64,000 nucleotides of DNA from Paenibacillus sp. FSL H7-0357 (GTDB lineage: Bacteria; Bacillota; Bacilli; Paenibacillales; Paenibacillaceae). Within the stretch, counting starts at the first letter, position 1, and each line of letters starts with the position of its first letter. Positions 1-10,013 of this stretch are shown here, piece by piece. The stretch spans positions 5,456,001-5,520,000 of the forward strand of contig NZ_CP009241.1 of the NCBI RefSeq assembly GCF_000758525.1, in the 5' to 3' direction. The notes under the pieces are model-generated. The model was not told where the DNA came from. It made no database searches and was given only the letters and a program-made list of their open reading frames with translations. The translations under genes and the position numbers were made by a program.

Positions 1-2
1 AG

Positions 3-107
3 AATAAATATGTGTACCCTGACAAACAGCAAACCGCCCTGCGGGAGTTCATCACAGAGCGGATTTTTGAACATTTCCCGGAAGCGGGAATTGATTATTT
101 TACCTAA
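3..107 (+). CDS. C-terminal end of an unidentified protein (partial)
   Basis: An open frame enters from the left edge and ends at a TAA at 105-107, giving 34 residues with ordinary soluble-protein composition (ending GIDYFT). It stops two bases before the ccdA stop codon on the other strand, so the two genes are tightly convergent with no room for a terminator between them. Too little is visible to assign a family. It could be a chance frame, but its length to the edge and its abrupt convergence with ccdA fit a real gene end. Confidence 0.45.
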   Translation, partial: NKYVYPDKQQTALREFITERIFEHFPEAGIDYFT

Positions 108-108
108 G

Positions 109-822
109 CTAGAAGATCAGCCAGTCCGGCGTGACTCCCTGCAGCCAGATCGTTATCCGGAACATTTGATCTGTAAACAGCAAAACCCCCATTAAGACCA
201 TTAGTGCGCCGCCGATCTTCATCAGCACATTGGAATATTTCAGGATTTTTCTCGCCCCGCCCAGGAAGAAGGCCAGTGCGAAAAACGGCAAGGCAAAGCC
301 GATACTGTATGCGGTAATCATCGTAAACCAAGTTCCCGGATCACTGGCAGACAGCGCGATGATTGCCGTCAGAATCGGCCCGATACAAGGTGACCAGCCC
401 GCGGAAAAGCCGATGCCAAAAATAAAGGAGCCGGCATAACCCGCCGGTTTCCATTTCAGATCAAGCTTGCGTTCCCGCAGCAGAAACTGTGGCTGAAAAA
501 TCCCCAGCAGGAACAGTCCCATCACAATGATTAGGATAGCCGACAATTGGCGGATCAGATCACGCTGCCCGTTGAAAAATTGCCCGAACAGCCCGGCCCC
601 AAAGCCGAGCGTATAAAAGACTACTGAAAACCCCAGGATAAAAGCCAGCGTATGCGACAGGGTGCGGAAACGTACCTCTTTGCTGTTACTGCCGCTCTTC
701 AGCTGCTGCACGGACAACCCGGTAATATAAGATAAATACGAAGGGTAAAGCGGCAGACAGCAAGGTGATATAAACGACGCCACACCAGCGGCAAAAGCAA
801 TTCCTGCATTCAGGTTCGACAA
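109..822 (-). CDS. ccdA: Cytochrome c biogenesis / thiol-disulfide transporter CcdA
   Basis: This 237-residue membrane protein belongs to the CcdA/DsbD-transmembrane family, which passes reducing equivalents from cytoplasmic thioredoxin to extracytoplasmic thiol proteins used in cytochrome c maturation and sporulation. About six hydrophobic segments are visible. The two family cysteines sit in SPCCLPLYPSYLSY (near residue 20) and GWSPCIGP (near residue 143). Translation starts at a TTG preceded by GGAAGGAGAG eight bases upstream. It lies 48 bp downstream of znuB on the same strand, so it may be the last gene of the zinc-importer operon, although no functional link is established. Family assignment is firm; the partner protein is not in view. 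Confidence 0.93.
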   Translation of the reverse strand: MSNLNAGIAFAAGVASFISPCCLPLYPSYLSYITGLSVQQLKSGSNSKEVRFRTLSHTLAFILGFSVVFYTLGFGAGLFGQFFNGQRDLIRQLSAILIIVMGLFLLGIFQPQFLLRERKLDLKWKPAGYAGSFIFGIGFSAGWSPCIGPILTAIIALSASDPGTWFTMITAYSIGFALPFFALAFFLGGARKILKYSNVLMKIGGALMVLMGVLLFTDQMFRITIWLQGVTPDWLIF

Positions 823-870
823 AGCGGCAGCTCTCCTTCCGGGTTCAGGGTCACTTTGCTAGTTACATAC

Positions 871-1674
871 TTACGTGGGCAATCCTTTTTTGCCGATTAG
901 TGTCAGGGTCAGAAGGGCAATCAGCAGCAGAACGATTGTTGCCCCAGGCGCCAGATTCCACACCCCCGCAACTACCAGACCTCCCACAACAGCAATCTCG
1001 GCAATGATAACCGACAGTACAACCGAAGACTTGAAGCTGCGTGACAGCAGCAGACTGATCGCCACCGGAATCGTCAGCAGCGCAGACACGAGCAGCGAAC
1101 CGACAATCTTAATAGCCGTACTGATCACAAGCGCCGTAAGCACCGTAATGAGCATGTTGAGCAGCTTCACAGGCAGGCCGCTGACACTCGCCGCATCCTC
1201 CTCAAAGCTGAGCAGAAAAAACTCCTTGAAAAACAGCGTCACAACTACAACTACGGCAATCGTCACGATACCCACTACAATCAGATCTGTATTATTGAGC
1301 GTATAGATACTCCCGAACAGATAGCTCATCACATCCGCATTATACCCTTTGCCTAAGGTGAAAAAGAGTGAAGCCAGCGCTACCCCACCTGACATAATAA
1401 TCGCGATGGACAGCTCAGCGTAGCTCTTGTACGCCTTGCGCAGCTTTTCGATGGCAAAGGAGGCCACCACCGCAAAAATCAGACCTGCCCCCAGCGGATA
1501 AAACCCGGTCAGAAAGCCAAGCGCCACACCTGCGATGGTCACATGGGCCAACGTGTCTCCGATCATCGACAATCGTCTGAGCACAAGAAAAACGCCTATA
1601 AGCGGCGCGGTAATGCCGATCATCAGCCCGCCCGCAAGCGCCCGCTGAAAAAAGTCACTGAATAGAATTTCCAA
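871..1674 (-). CDS. znuB: Zinc ABC transporter permease ZnuB
   Basis: This is a 267-residue ABC-3 family permease for high-affinity Zn(II) uptake (ZnuB/AdcB), with about eight hydrophobic segments and the conserved stretch RLSMIGDTLAHVTIAG near residue 35. The frame stays open further upstream, but the best start is TTG at 1672-1674 (product begins MEILFSDFF), preceded by GAGGAG at good spacing. The upstream extension reads through palindromic repeat DNA and is not family-like. A manganese or iron permease of the same family is possible in principle. The zinc call rests on the His-rich ZnuA partner and the Zur boxes upstream of znuA. It is separated from znuC by about 750 bp, which is unusual for this operon. 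Confidence 0.9.
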   Translation of the reverse strand: MEILFSDFFQRALAGGLMIGITAPLIGVFLVLRRLSMIGDTLAHVTIAGVALGFLTGFYPLGAGLIFAVVASFAIEKLRKAYKSYAELSIAIIMSGGVALASLFFTLGKGYNADVMSYLFGSIYTLNNTDLIVVGIVTIAVVVVVTLFFKEFFLLSFEEDAASVSGLPVKLLNMLITVLTALVISTAIKIVGSLLVSALLTIPVAISLLLSRSFKSSVVLSVIIAEIAVVGGLVVAGVWNLAPGATIVLLLIALLTLTLIGKKGLPT

Positions 1675-1710
1675 GATATATTCTCCTCGTCTGAAACAAT
1701 TTCGAACCCT

Positions 1711-1762
1711 CCCAAACCCTCCCTTCCAAGGGAGGGCCCCAAGGGCTCTGCCCTCTGGACAC
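1711..1762. repeat. GC-rich palindromic intergenic repeat
   Basis: A compact G/C block just upstream of znuB contains the self-complementary CCCTCCCTTCCAAGGGAGGG at about 1719-1738, followed by more runs of C and G. It resembles dispersed palindromic elements common in Paenibacillus intergenic DNA (inference from memory, not searched). It can form a stable hairpin in the znuC-znuB transcript. Confidence 0.5.
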
Positions 1763-1881
1763 CCGCTTAAGTGCAACTGGCGTGGGAAAGGTGTATTGCG
1801 GTATCTGGTGACTGCGGAGGAATGAACGCTTTTCCTCCCTTACGGGATACGCTTTACCGGTGCGGGATCTGGGTACGGAAT

Positions 1882-1972
1882 AAAGGCCAAGATCAAAGGC
1901 TAAGATCAATGACTAAGATCAAAGACTAAGGTCAAAGGCTAAGATCAATGACTAAGGTCAAAGGCTAAGATC
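1882..1972. repeat. 13-bp tandem array, seven units
   Basis: Seven consecutive 13-bp units follow the pattern AAAGGCTAAGATC, with variants AATGACTAAGATC, AAAGACTAAGGTC and AAAGGCCAAGATC. The unit boundaries are at 1882, 1895, 1908, 1921, 1934, 1947 and 1960. Units of the AAAGGCTAAGATC and AATGACTAAG[A/G]TC types recur in order, suggesting that part of the array grew by copying multi-unit blocks. It lies in the non-coding gap between znuC and znuB. Confidence 0.9.
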
Positions 1973-1978
1973 AAAAGC

Positions 1979-2009
1979 CTGGTCATCCTATGTTGTACAA
2001 TGGATGACC
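1979..2009. repeat. 9-bp inverted repeat (hairpin)
   Basis: TGGTCATCC at 1979-1987 and GGATGACCA at 2001-2009 are perfect complements separated by 13 bases. It is the first of three inverted repeats in a row within the znuC-znuB gap. No T-run follows on either strand, so it is not an obvious terminator. Confidence 0.75.
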
Positions 2010-2040
2010 AACGGGAAAACCGGCTTGTTTCAGCGGAGAA

Positions 2041-2075
2041 GAGCAATCTACTGCAGATGATACAATAGATTGCTC
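2041..2075. repeat. 10-bp inverted repeat (hairpin)
   Basis: GAGCAATCTA at 2041-2050 pairs perfectly with TAGATTGCTC at 2066-2075 across a 15-base loop. It is the second of three successive inverted repeats in the gap between znuC and znuB. Its function is unknown. Confidence 0.75.
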
Positions 2076-2097
2076 ACTTTTGGCGCTGATATGGAAT

Positions 2098-2233
2098 TCT
2101 GTTGCATTATGTGCAGCAGAATGCAGCAATATGGCTGAATAATGGTGCGTTCACTGAATTCTAATGTAGGAAATACATCAGAATATAAAAACTAGTAAAT
2201 ATGTAGCTATTCTGCTGCACATAATGCAGCAGA
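2098..2233. repeat. MITE-like element with long terminal inverted repeats
   Basis: A perfect 20-bp inverted repeat joins 2103-2122 with 2209-2228, and extending outward gives about 25 bp with one mismatch. The 86-bp interior is AT-rich and has no coding potential. The termini carry the short internal motif CTGCTGCA / TGCAGCAG. Size and symmetry fit a miniature inverted-repeat element, but no flanking target-site duplication is convincing, so this is a structural description only. Confidence 0.6.
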
Positions 2234-2420
2234 TCAAGTTATTAGTCTGTCCATAGATGCCAAATCAGGCGTTTTCTTGCTAAAGTTAGCTTCTGGTTGA
2301 GTTGCTGATGCGGCAGACCGATGGTTAACGGTACGGTATCCGGCATATTTGTATTTACTGCAGCTTTTTAGCATGTCAGCAACTGGTTTGGAGTAATAAG
2401 TGTATTGTGACAGCCCCGGA

Positions 2421-3170
2421 TCAGCTAAGTGTATGCTGCAGGTTCTCCACGGCGCAATCCTGGACGTCATGAGAGTGGCGGCAGTAGAAATTGATTTTGC
2501 CGTTTTTCTGTACCGGCTCCTGCCCCAGATAATTTTTGATCATGTCGATGTCATGCGAAACCATCAGGAAAGTCATATGATGATGGGCGTGCATATGCAT
2601 AATGAGGTCGAAAAACCCGGCTTGCGTTTCGGCATCAATACCGACGGTAGGTTCGTCCAAAATGAGCAAATCCGGATGGTTGATCAGCGCACGGGCCAGG
2701 AATACACGCTGCTGTTGACCGCCGGACAGCTGGCCAACTCTTTTCTCAGCGATATCCTGAATCCGCATTACCTCAAGGGCGTCCTCACACTGGCGCTGCT
2801 GCGCTTTGGACACTCTGCGGATCAGATTCTTATTGTTGTACAAGCCGGACAGCACGACTTCACGGACCGTTGCCGGAAACAAGGGGTTGAACGCATTCTT
2901 TTGCGGGACATAGCCGATGCGCTCCCAATCCTTAAACTTGCGGACAGACTGGCCGAATAATTTAATATCCCCGCTGGTTGCGGGCAGGAGCCCGACGATC
3001 ATCTTCAGCAAGGTTGTTTTGCCGGCGCCGTTGGAACCGATAATTCCCAGGAAGTCCCGTTCCTTAACGGTGTAATTCAGATTGGAAATCACCTTCTGCT
3101 CTCCGTAAGAGAAGGAAAGATCCTGTATCTCGATCATATGCTGATGGCAGTCCAAGGATACCGATTGCAT
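2421..3170 (-). CDS. znuC: Zinc ABC transporter ATP-binding protein ZnuC
   Basis: This 249-residue ATPase energises the zinc importer. All ABC motifs are visible: Walker A GSNGAGKTT (near residue 46), signature LSGGQQQRV (near 148), Walker B LLILDEPT (near 169) and the switch histidine in VSHD (near 205). The ATG at 3170 has AAAGGCGG upstream. An internal ATG (MIEIQDLSFSYG) begins closer to family length but lacks a ribosome site. It lies 34 bp after znuA. Downstream, instead of znuB, comes a long repeat-rich non-coding gap. Confidence 0.94.
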   Translation of the reverse strand: MQSVSLDCHQHMIEIQDLSFSYGEQKVISNLNYTVKERDFLGIIGSNGAGKTTLLKMIVGLLPATSGDIKLFGQSVRKFKDWERIGYVPQKNAFNPLFPATVREVVLSGLYNNKNLIRRVSKAQQRQCEDALEVMRIQDIAEKRVGQLSGGQQQRVFLARALINHPDLLILDEPTVGIDAETQAGFFDLIMHMHAHHHMTFLMVSHDIDMIKNYLGQEPVQKNGKINFYCRHSHDVQDCAVENLQHTLS

Positions 3171-3204
3171 TGTGAAGTACCGCCTTTCACTTATACTTTC
3201 CTTA

Positions 3205-4212
3205 CTATTGTAAAGCCAGAATTAGATTTTGCAAATTTTTCTCCATTAATGTGAAATAGTTGTCTCCATTCTTGTCCTGTTCGGTGGTAAGTCCCTCAAC
3301 CGGATTTAGCACCATCGTCTCCACACCGGCTTCACCAGCCAGGGTTTTGGCCAGCTTGTCGGAAACCAGCTCCTCGAAGAAGATATAACGGATGCCTTCC
3401 TCTTTTACCAAAGCCGCCAGATCCAGCAAATCCTGCCCGCGTGGTTCCGCATCCGGGGACAAGCCCATGATAGCATGTTGTTTCAAGCCATAATCACGCG
3501 CGAGATAAGCAAACGCCTGGTGGGACACGACGATTTCTTTATTCGGCAGCTTGGCAAGCTCTGTCGTAAACTTGCTGTCCAGCGCCTGCAAGCGCTCTGC
3601 AAGCTTGTTATAACGTTCCTCATAACCGGATTTATGCTCAGGATCGACGGACTGGAGGCTCTCTTTAATGTTCTCAGCCATCACAAGCGCGGATTTTGGA
3701 CTTACCCAGGTATGGGGATCTGTATGCAGGCTGTCGGTGCCTGTTTCTTCGGAATGCTCTTCATCCGCATGTTCCTCACCTTCATGCGCATGTTCCTCGC
3801 CTCCATGATCATGCCCGTCTTCTTCATCTGTCATAATATAATCGACGCCTTTGCTGACTTCAACAGCCTTGGCTTTACTGTCGCTGTTGAGGCTTTTGAG
3901 GAAGTTTGGCACCCAGCCCTCAAGTCCGGCACCATTGTACAGAAACAGCTGGGCTTTGGAAGTATTGATGATATCCTGGCTGCGCGGGGTCCAATCATGA
4001 GGCTCCACACCCACCGGAAGCAGATTGATGACATTGGCATCTTCCCCGCCAATTTCTTTGGCAAATTCATATATAGGATAAAAAGTAGTGACTACATTCA
4101 CTTTACCCTCAACGATACTCCCGCTGCTCTTGGGACCGCAGGCCGCAAGCGTTAGGATTACCAGCAGAGCAAGCACCAGCAGCAGCCCTCTGTGTGGTTT
4201 TGTTAAAGACAT
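3205..4212 (-). CDS. znuA: Zinc-binding lipoprotein ZnuA/AdcA
   Basis: This 335-residue cluster A-I solute-binding lipoprotein captures extracellular Zn(II). An N-terminal signal ends in the lipobox LAAC (Cys near 25). Metal-site regions are visible as VEPHDWTP, DPHTWVSP and VSHQAFAYLARDYG. Between them, roughly residues 130-160, is a loop very rich in His, Asp and Glu (DGHDHGGEEHAHEGEEH), typical of zinc rather than manganese binders. Translation starts at ATG 4210-4212 after AAGGAGT. It is the first gene of the znu operon, and its promoter overlaps two Zur-like boxes. Confidence 0.95.
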   Translation of the reverse strand: MSLTKPHRGLLLVLALLVILTLAACGPKSSGSIVEGKVNVVTTFYPIYEFAKEIGGEDANVINLLPVGVEPHDWTPRSQDIINTSKAQLFLYNGAGLEGWVPNFLKSLNSDSKAKAVEVSKGVDYIMTDEEDGHDHGGEEHAHEGEEHADEEHSEETGTDSLHTDPHTWVSPKSALVMAENIKESLQSVDPEHKSGYEERYNKLAERLQALDSKFTTELAKLPNKEIVVSHQAFAYLARDYGLKQHAIMGLSPDAEPRGQDLLDLAALVKEEGIRYIFFEELVSDKLAKTLAGEAGVETMVLNPVEGLTTEQDKNGDNYFTLMEKNLQNLILALQ

Positions 4213-4233
4213 AATTACTATCGACTCCTTAAA

Positions 4234-4248
4234 TCGTAAATTTTACTA
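4234..4248 (-). promoter_or_regulatory. Zur-like operator, promoter-proximal site
   Basis: TCGTAAATTTTACTA matches the Bacillus Zur consensus TCGTAATNATTACGA at 11 of 14 defined positions. It lies between the znuA -10 hexamer and the start codon, where bound repressor would block transcription. Confidence 0.6.
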
Positions 4249-4253
4249 TGAGA

Positions 4254-4283
4254 ATTATAATAGTAATGGTTACGATAAGTCAA
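4254..4283 (-). promoter_or_regulatory. znuA promoter
   Basis: Reading the minus strand, TTGACT (4278-4283) and TATAAT (4254-4259) are separated by 18 bp. This is a near-consensus sigma-A promoter about 40 bp upstream of the znuA start codon. Confidence 0.75.
4261..4275 (-). promoter_or_regulatory. Zur-like operator inside the znuA promoter spacer
   Basis: TAGTAATGGTTACGA differs from TCGTAATNATTACGA at only two defined positions. It sits exactly between the -35 and -10 hexamers of the znuA promoter. The zur gene itself is at 7113-7574. Confidence 0.7.
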
Positions 4284-4361
4284 CTCTCATGTTCTCTCGA
4301 ACGTTCCGCTGCCAGCGTCAATTACAGCTTCGAAGCTTTGTGTATCCCTTGTATCCATAAC

Positions 4362-4403
4362 AAAAAGGAACGCCCGCAGCCATTGCTGGCTTACGTGCGT
4401 TCC
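4362..4403 (-). terminator. Rho-independent terminator after metG
   Basis: On the minus strand a long imperfect hairpin (arms GGAACGC and GTGCGTTCC around 4367-4403) is followed by a T-run at 4362-4366. It ends metG and separates it from znuA. Confidence 0.8.
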
Positions 4404-4472
4404 CTTGCAGTCGTTCGGCGGGTCAGTGGGATTTGCCCATTTGGACCCGTTATTTGTTCTGGTACAGTCTGT

Positions 4473-6494
<2,022 letters not shown>

Positions 6495-6527
6495 TCATCC
6501 TTTCGTCTTGGCAAACACAATAAACAC

Positions 6528-6810
6528 AAAAAACTCCCGCCCCTTTATGGGGCGAGAGTATACTCACGCGATACCACCCAAAGTTCCCTGGTTCTTCACA
6601 GAACACAGGCTTCGCCAGTTCCCTTGCGGAACTGTCCATTAACGCTGGAACACGCTGTTATCTTACTTAAGCCGCAACAATCCGGCTCCAGCTCGAACAC
6701 AGTTCCTCCCGGACCATATTCAATCCTGCGTACCATACCGGCTCCCAGCTGTTCCCGGCTCTCTGTAATGGACGTCCCGATCTACTCATCCGTTCCTCGG
6801 AAATTGATGT
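6528..6810 (-). promoter_or_regulatory. T-box riboswitch (methionine) upstream of metG
   Basis: On the minus strand the leader contains stem I landmarks (GATGAGTAG near 6790, AGAGAGCCGGGAACAGCTGG near 6755) and a specifier loop GAATATGGTC whose codon AUG lies at 6715-6717. The conserved T-box is TGGGTGGTATCGCG at 6567-6580. A terminator hairpin (CTCGCCCC / GGGGCGGGAG) with a T-run occupies 6528-6560. The specifier position matches the GAA-N-codon arrangement of known T-boxes and predicts tRNA-Met sensing. Confidence 0.93.
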
Positions 6811-6846
6811 TATTATCCAAAATATACCCACAATGCAGGCATCATG

Positions 6847-7110
6847 TCAAGTCGTGGGAGCAGCTTCGTCCCCGGCAGAGTGTTCTTTGCGCGGCGGTAC
6901 CGGGTCCAGTCCCCCGGGATGGAAGGGATGGCATCTGCCAATTCGCTTCGCGGCAAGCCACGAACCCTTGAGCGGGCCATGGATTTCGATTGCTTCCAGC
7001 GCGTAGGCTGAGCAAGTCGGATAGAAGCGGCAGGTCGCCGGTTTAAGCGGCGAAATAAATTTGCGGTACACGCGGATTGGGGCCTGGATCGTTCTGCGTA
7101 TAATAGGCAT
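6847..7110 (-). CDS. yidD: Membrane protein insertion efficiency factor YidD
   Basis: This 87-residue YidD family protein is a small membrane-associated factor thought to help YidC/Oxa1-type insertion. Diagnostic motifs are [15 protein letters not shown] near residue 27 and [15 protein letters not shown] near residue 58. It starts at ATG after GAAGGGCACTGATT, two bases after the zur stop, so the two are probably co-transcribed. YidD is more often found beside rnpA and yidC, so this location is a lone copy. Confidence 0.92.
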   Translation of the reverse strand: MPIIRRTIQAPIRVYRKFISPLKPATCRFYPTCSAYALEAIEIHGPLKGSWLAAKRIGRCHPFHPGGLDPVPPRKEHSAGDEAAPTT

Positions 7111-7112
7111 AA

Positions 7113-7574
7113 TCAGTGCCCTTCTTTGCTGTGCGCCGCAAGTGCCGTCTCTTCTTCACGGTTCTGTTCACAATCCTTGCAGTAACCGAACACCTCAAAT
7201 TTATGCTTGACCACCCGGAACTGATCCGGAGTATCCGTTAAATTCATCGGGCAGAAATGAATCGGGTAAGTCTTCATGCATTGAAGGCAAATCATATGGT
7301 GATGGTGATGATCCTGATTGCAGCTGCCTTTGAACTTGACGCCATCCTCAAAGACCACCTGCTCCAGCACACCCAGTTCCTCCATGACACGCAGGTTGCG
7401 GTAAACTGTATCAAAGCTGAGCCCGCTGTACTTGCGGCCCATATGCTCATAAACATCCTTCGCCGACAAATATCCCGTATTCTCGCCGAATAACTTGGCA
7501 AGCGTTTTGCGCTGATCGGTGATTCGCAGTCCCTGCCCCGACATGGCTTCCAGTATTTGTTCTGTCGACAGCAT
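7113..7574 (-). CDS. zur: Fur-family zinc uptake regulator Zur
   Basis: This 153-residue Fur-family repressor closely resembles Bacillus Zur: the winged-helix region [11 protein letters not shown], the HHHHH stretch before MICLQC, the HFCPM segment, and structural-zinc cysteine pairs CLQC and CKDC. It probably represses znuACB when zinc is sufficient. ATG 7572-7574 ([11 protein letters not shown]) was chosen because GGGAG lies eight bases upstream and the product aligns with family N-termini. In-frame starts at 7601 ([10 protein letters not shown]) and 7661 are alternatives. PerR or Fur identity is less likely because of the match around HHHHH and CPM. Confidence 0.88.
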   Translation of the reverse strand: MLSTEQILEAMSGQGLRITDQRKTLAKLFGENTGYLSAKDVYEHMGRKYSGLSFDTVYRNLRVMEELGVLEQVVFEDGVKFKGSCNQDHHHHHMICLQCMKTYPIHFCPMNLTDTPDQFRVVKHKFEVFGYCKDCEQNREEETALAAHSKEGH

Positions 7575-7713
7575 TCGCTCATCTCCCATAACATAGGTCA
7601 TTTGTATTGCACTCTCTTTATAATGCCCCAAAACAAATGCCCCGTCAATGAAACGGGCCACCCAAGACTCGCTTGCTGGAAGACTTCAGGCCTAATCCCC
7701 CTATATTTGCCAC

Positions 7714-7756
7714 AAAAAAAGCTGCCCTTCCATGACGGAAGCGGCAGCCTTTTTTT
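7714..7756. terminator. Bidirectional terminator
   Basis: A hairpin with arms GCTGCC-CTTCC and GGAAG-CGGCAGC (7721-7748) is flanked by an A-run on the left and a T-run on the right. It can end the minus-strand surface-protein gene at 7812. Confidence 0.85.
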
Positions 7757-7811
7757 GTAGACTGGAATGTCCGTTGCCGGACATTCCAGTATTACTTAAG
7801 TACTTCCCTGT

Positions 7812-10013
7812 TTATTTCTTCGGAGGAAGTGGTGTGAACAGGAAGTTGATCGACAAGTTACTGCCGGAAGCCGGAGTAAACTGGATCTCTACTGGACCTT
7901 CATAATCACCGGTCCGGTACACAACGCTGTTCAAATCGGAACTTCCCAGACTTTTCTCGTTTGGCACCTGCACGACTTGATTGCCGTTAACAAGAACAGT
8001 GCCCATATAGTTTCCTCCACGCGGGTTAAAGGTAATCAGCGTATTGGCCGCTACCCGCTCCAGCCTGATTTTGTACAGAACACCGAAGTTCCCCAGATTG
8101 GTTTCCTGGAGACCTGTCAGGGCATCGAGGCCGAGCAAGTTCGGATCATTGTTATTGTCGCCGATCACGAGTCTGGCTGGAGTAGTTCCCACCAAATCCG
8201 AAACGTTAATGAGACGAGTAGAATCCGGATAGGTTCCACGATTATGGACTCCGTCACGCGGCAAGATAGGCGTTAAAGGCAGTGAAGAAATCGGCTCTTT
8301 ATTCGCATCAATCATCATCACGGAATAGGTAACCGCTAAATCACTGTACAAATCAGCCTGCATCGAGACGTTATCATTTGGCTTCATGGCTATAGTATTT
8401 AGTTCTGTAAGAATCGATACGCTTTGTCCTGGCTGGATTACCGTTTGCTTGTACGAGCTGCCGTTCAGCATCGATTCCCAGTACCGTGTTACAGATTTCT
8501 GTCCGGTTAGCTCTGCAAATGAGCTAGGACCACCAAATCCGGAATATTGGGTTGTAATTGTCACAGGATACATATTGTCATTGGTGGCAATCACATATAC
8601 CTTGGTGTTGATCGACAAATTATTCTTATGGTGAATCAGGAAACGTGTTGCGCCTGTAGCCGTTTCACGGTACAGAACACCCTCGCTGAACACCGTTTCC
8701 GGGCTGTTGCTGCGGATCAGAGTAAACGGCTCGGAAGACGTGTCGTATTTTAGATTCGGCCAAGTAGGGACCGGAGTGCCGTCAAATTTGAATGCTGTAC
8801 CGGGTACTGCGAACAGGCGGTTAAAATCCTCTTCATTGTACAGCTGTTCTTCCGTAATAATAACTGTTTTCTCAAACGTATTGACGGCTCCATGGGAATC
8901 CGTAGCAGTCAGGCTGATGACCTTTGCACCGGGTGTAAAGAACGCCTGGGCTTTATTGGTCCATGTTACTGTAATCGTATCGCCGTCCGGATCACTGCTG
9001 TTATCCGTATAAGTGATGGGTTCACCCATTTTGTACTGTTCCTTGTCCGTGACGAAATTTGCCACCGGAGCTTCATTCGGCTTCAGAACATTGATGGTCG
9101 CAGTGTACGGATCACTCGTGCGTCCATTGGCATCCACAACGGAATAGGTAACGGTATAAATACCGGGTTCATCATAGTAGTCCCGCTTGTCTCCACCCCA
9201 TAGATCACTAACGATAGGCGTATTATTCGGTGAACTGCTGGAGGTCACAAAGTTGACCATGGTTTGACCGGCATAAATTTCGGTAGGCTGAACGGTAAAA
9301 GAAGCCTTAGGCTTTGTGGAAAGCGTAAGAATTACACGTTTCTGAACAGTATCCAATACATAATTTAATTTCAGTGCCGATGTAATGGAGGTCAAAGGAA
9401 TCATAAACGTTCCTTTGTACTGGTAGGTTGCACCCTTCATTGTGGACTTCTTGCCATTGACTGTATAGGTTTTGCTGTTTAGCTTAAAGCGCATTACATC
9501 GCTGCCTTTTGTAACTACGGTTTCCTTAGCCTTGGAATCATAAGTAACCTGCAGTCCTACACGTTCCACCATCGCCCGGATAGAGACGTAGGACACGCCG
9601 TTCTTGACTGCCATCGGCTGATTGGCCAAATATAACACACCGTTTACGTACATTTTGTTGCTGTTCAACATCAGCACCAGCTGGTCATCGCCTGTAGCGG
9701 AGAGCATTTGCGGATCCATACTGTTCGTCTGCATGTACGTTTGATCGGTAACCGTTGCTGGCGGCAGCGGTGTTTCCGTAGGCTCTGCAGACGGAGTCGG
9801 TGATGCTGTACCGTCCAACAATCCGCCTGACGACGGGTCAGTAGATAGGGGTACAGATGAAGCGGACGGTGTTGGTGTTGGTGTTGGTGTCGCCTCCGCG
9901 GTGCTCACGTTGCTCGGTGAAGTGGTGCTGACGGGTGCGGCGAAAACCGGTACCGCTGCGGCAACCTGTGTGATGGCCAATACAGCAGCTAATGATAATT
10001 TCTTAAGATTCAT
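7812..10013 (-). CDS. Secreted protein with copper-amine-oxidase-N-like and PKD-like domains
   Basis: This 733-residue exported protein begins with a classical signal peptide (MNLKKLSLAAVLAITQVAAA, cleavage near VFAA). A Pro/Thr/Ser linker (TPTPTPTPSAS) follows, then a copper-amine-oxidase N-terminal-like domain at about 105-235 (MYVNGVLYLANQPM, SVRAMVE-like repeats). Two PKD-like beta domains span about 240-420 (EAPVANFVTD, SSDPDGDTITVTW), and the C-terminal half is uncharacterised. No sorting motif or S-layer repeats are seen. ATG 10011-10013 follows AAGGAGT; upstream in-frame codons are leader DNA. It is probably cell-wall associated or released. The function is unknown, and the domain calls are from sequence look alone. 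Confidence 0.8.
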   Translation of the reverse strand: MNLKKLSLAAVLAITQVAAAVPVFAAPVSTTSPSNVSTAEATPTPTPTPSASSVPLSTDPSSGGLLDGTASPTPSAEPTETPLPPATVTDQTYMQTNSMDPQMLSATGDDQLVLMLNSNKMYVNGVLYLANQPMAVKNGVSYVSIRAMVERVGLQVTYDSKAKETVVTKGSDVMRFKLNSKTYTVNGKKSTMKGATYQYKGTFMIPLTSITSALKLNYVLDTVQKRVILTLSTKPKASFTVQPTEIYAGQTMVNFVTSSSSPNNTPIVSDLWGGDKRDYYDEPGIYTVTYSVVDANGRTSDPYTATINVLKPNEAPVANFVTDKEQYKMGEPITYTDNSSDPDGDTITVTWTNKAQAFFTPGAKVISLTATDSHGAVNTFEKTVIITEEQLYNEEDFNRLFAVPGTAFKFDGTPVPTWPNLKYDTSSEPFTLIRSNSPETVFSEGVLYRETATGATRFLIHHKNNLSINTKVYVIATNDNMYPVTITTQYSGFGGPSSFAELTGQKSVTRYWESMLNGSSYKQTVIQPGQSVSILTELNTIAMKPNDNVSMQADLYSDLAVTYSVMMIDANKEPISSLPLTPILPRDGVHNRGTYPDSTRLINVSDLVGTTPARLVIGDNNNDPNLLGLDALTGLQETNLGNFGVLYKIRLERVAANTLITFNPRGGNYMGTVLVNGNQVVQVPNEKSLGSSDLNSVVYRTGDYEGPVEIQFTPASGSNLSINFLFTPLPPKK

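Noticed and set aside
1711..1762. Terminator within the znu operon
   Set aside because: The palindrome has no adjacent T-run on the transcribed strand.
1655..1909. 84-codon minus-strand frame upstream of znuB
   Set aside because: It overlaps the chosen znuB start and reads through the GC-rich palindrome; no family resemblance or ribosome site.
2234..2470. 78-codon minus-strand frame after znuC
   Set aside because: It overlaps the end of znuC in another frame, has no ribosome site, and runs through repeat-rich DNA.
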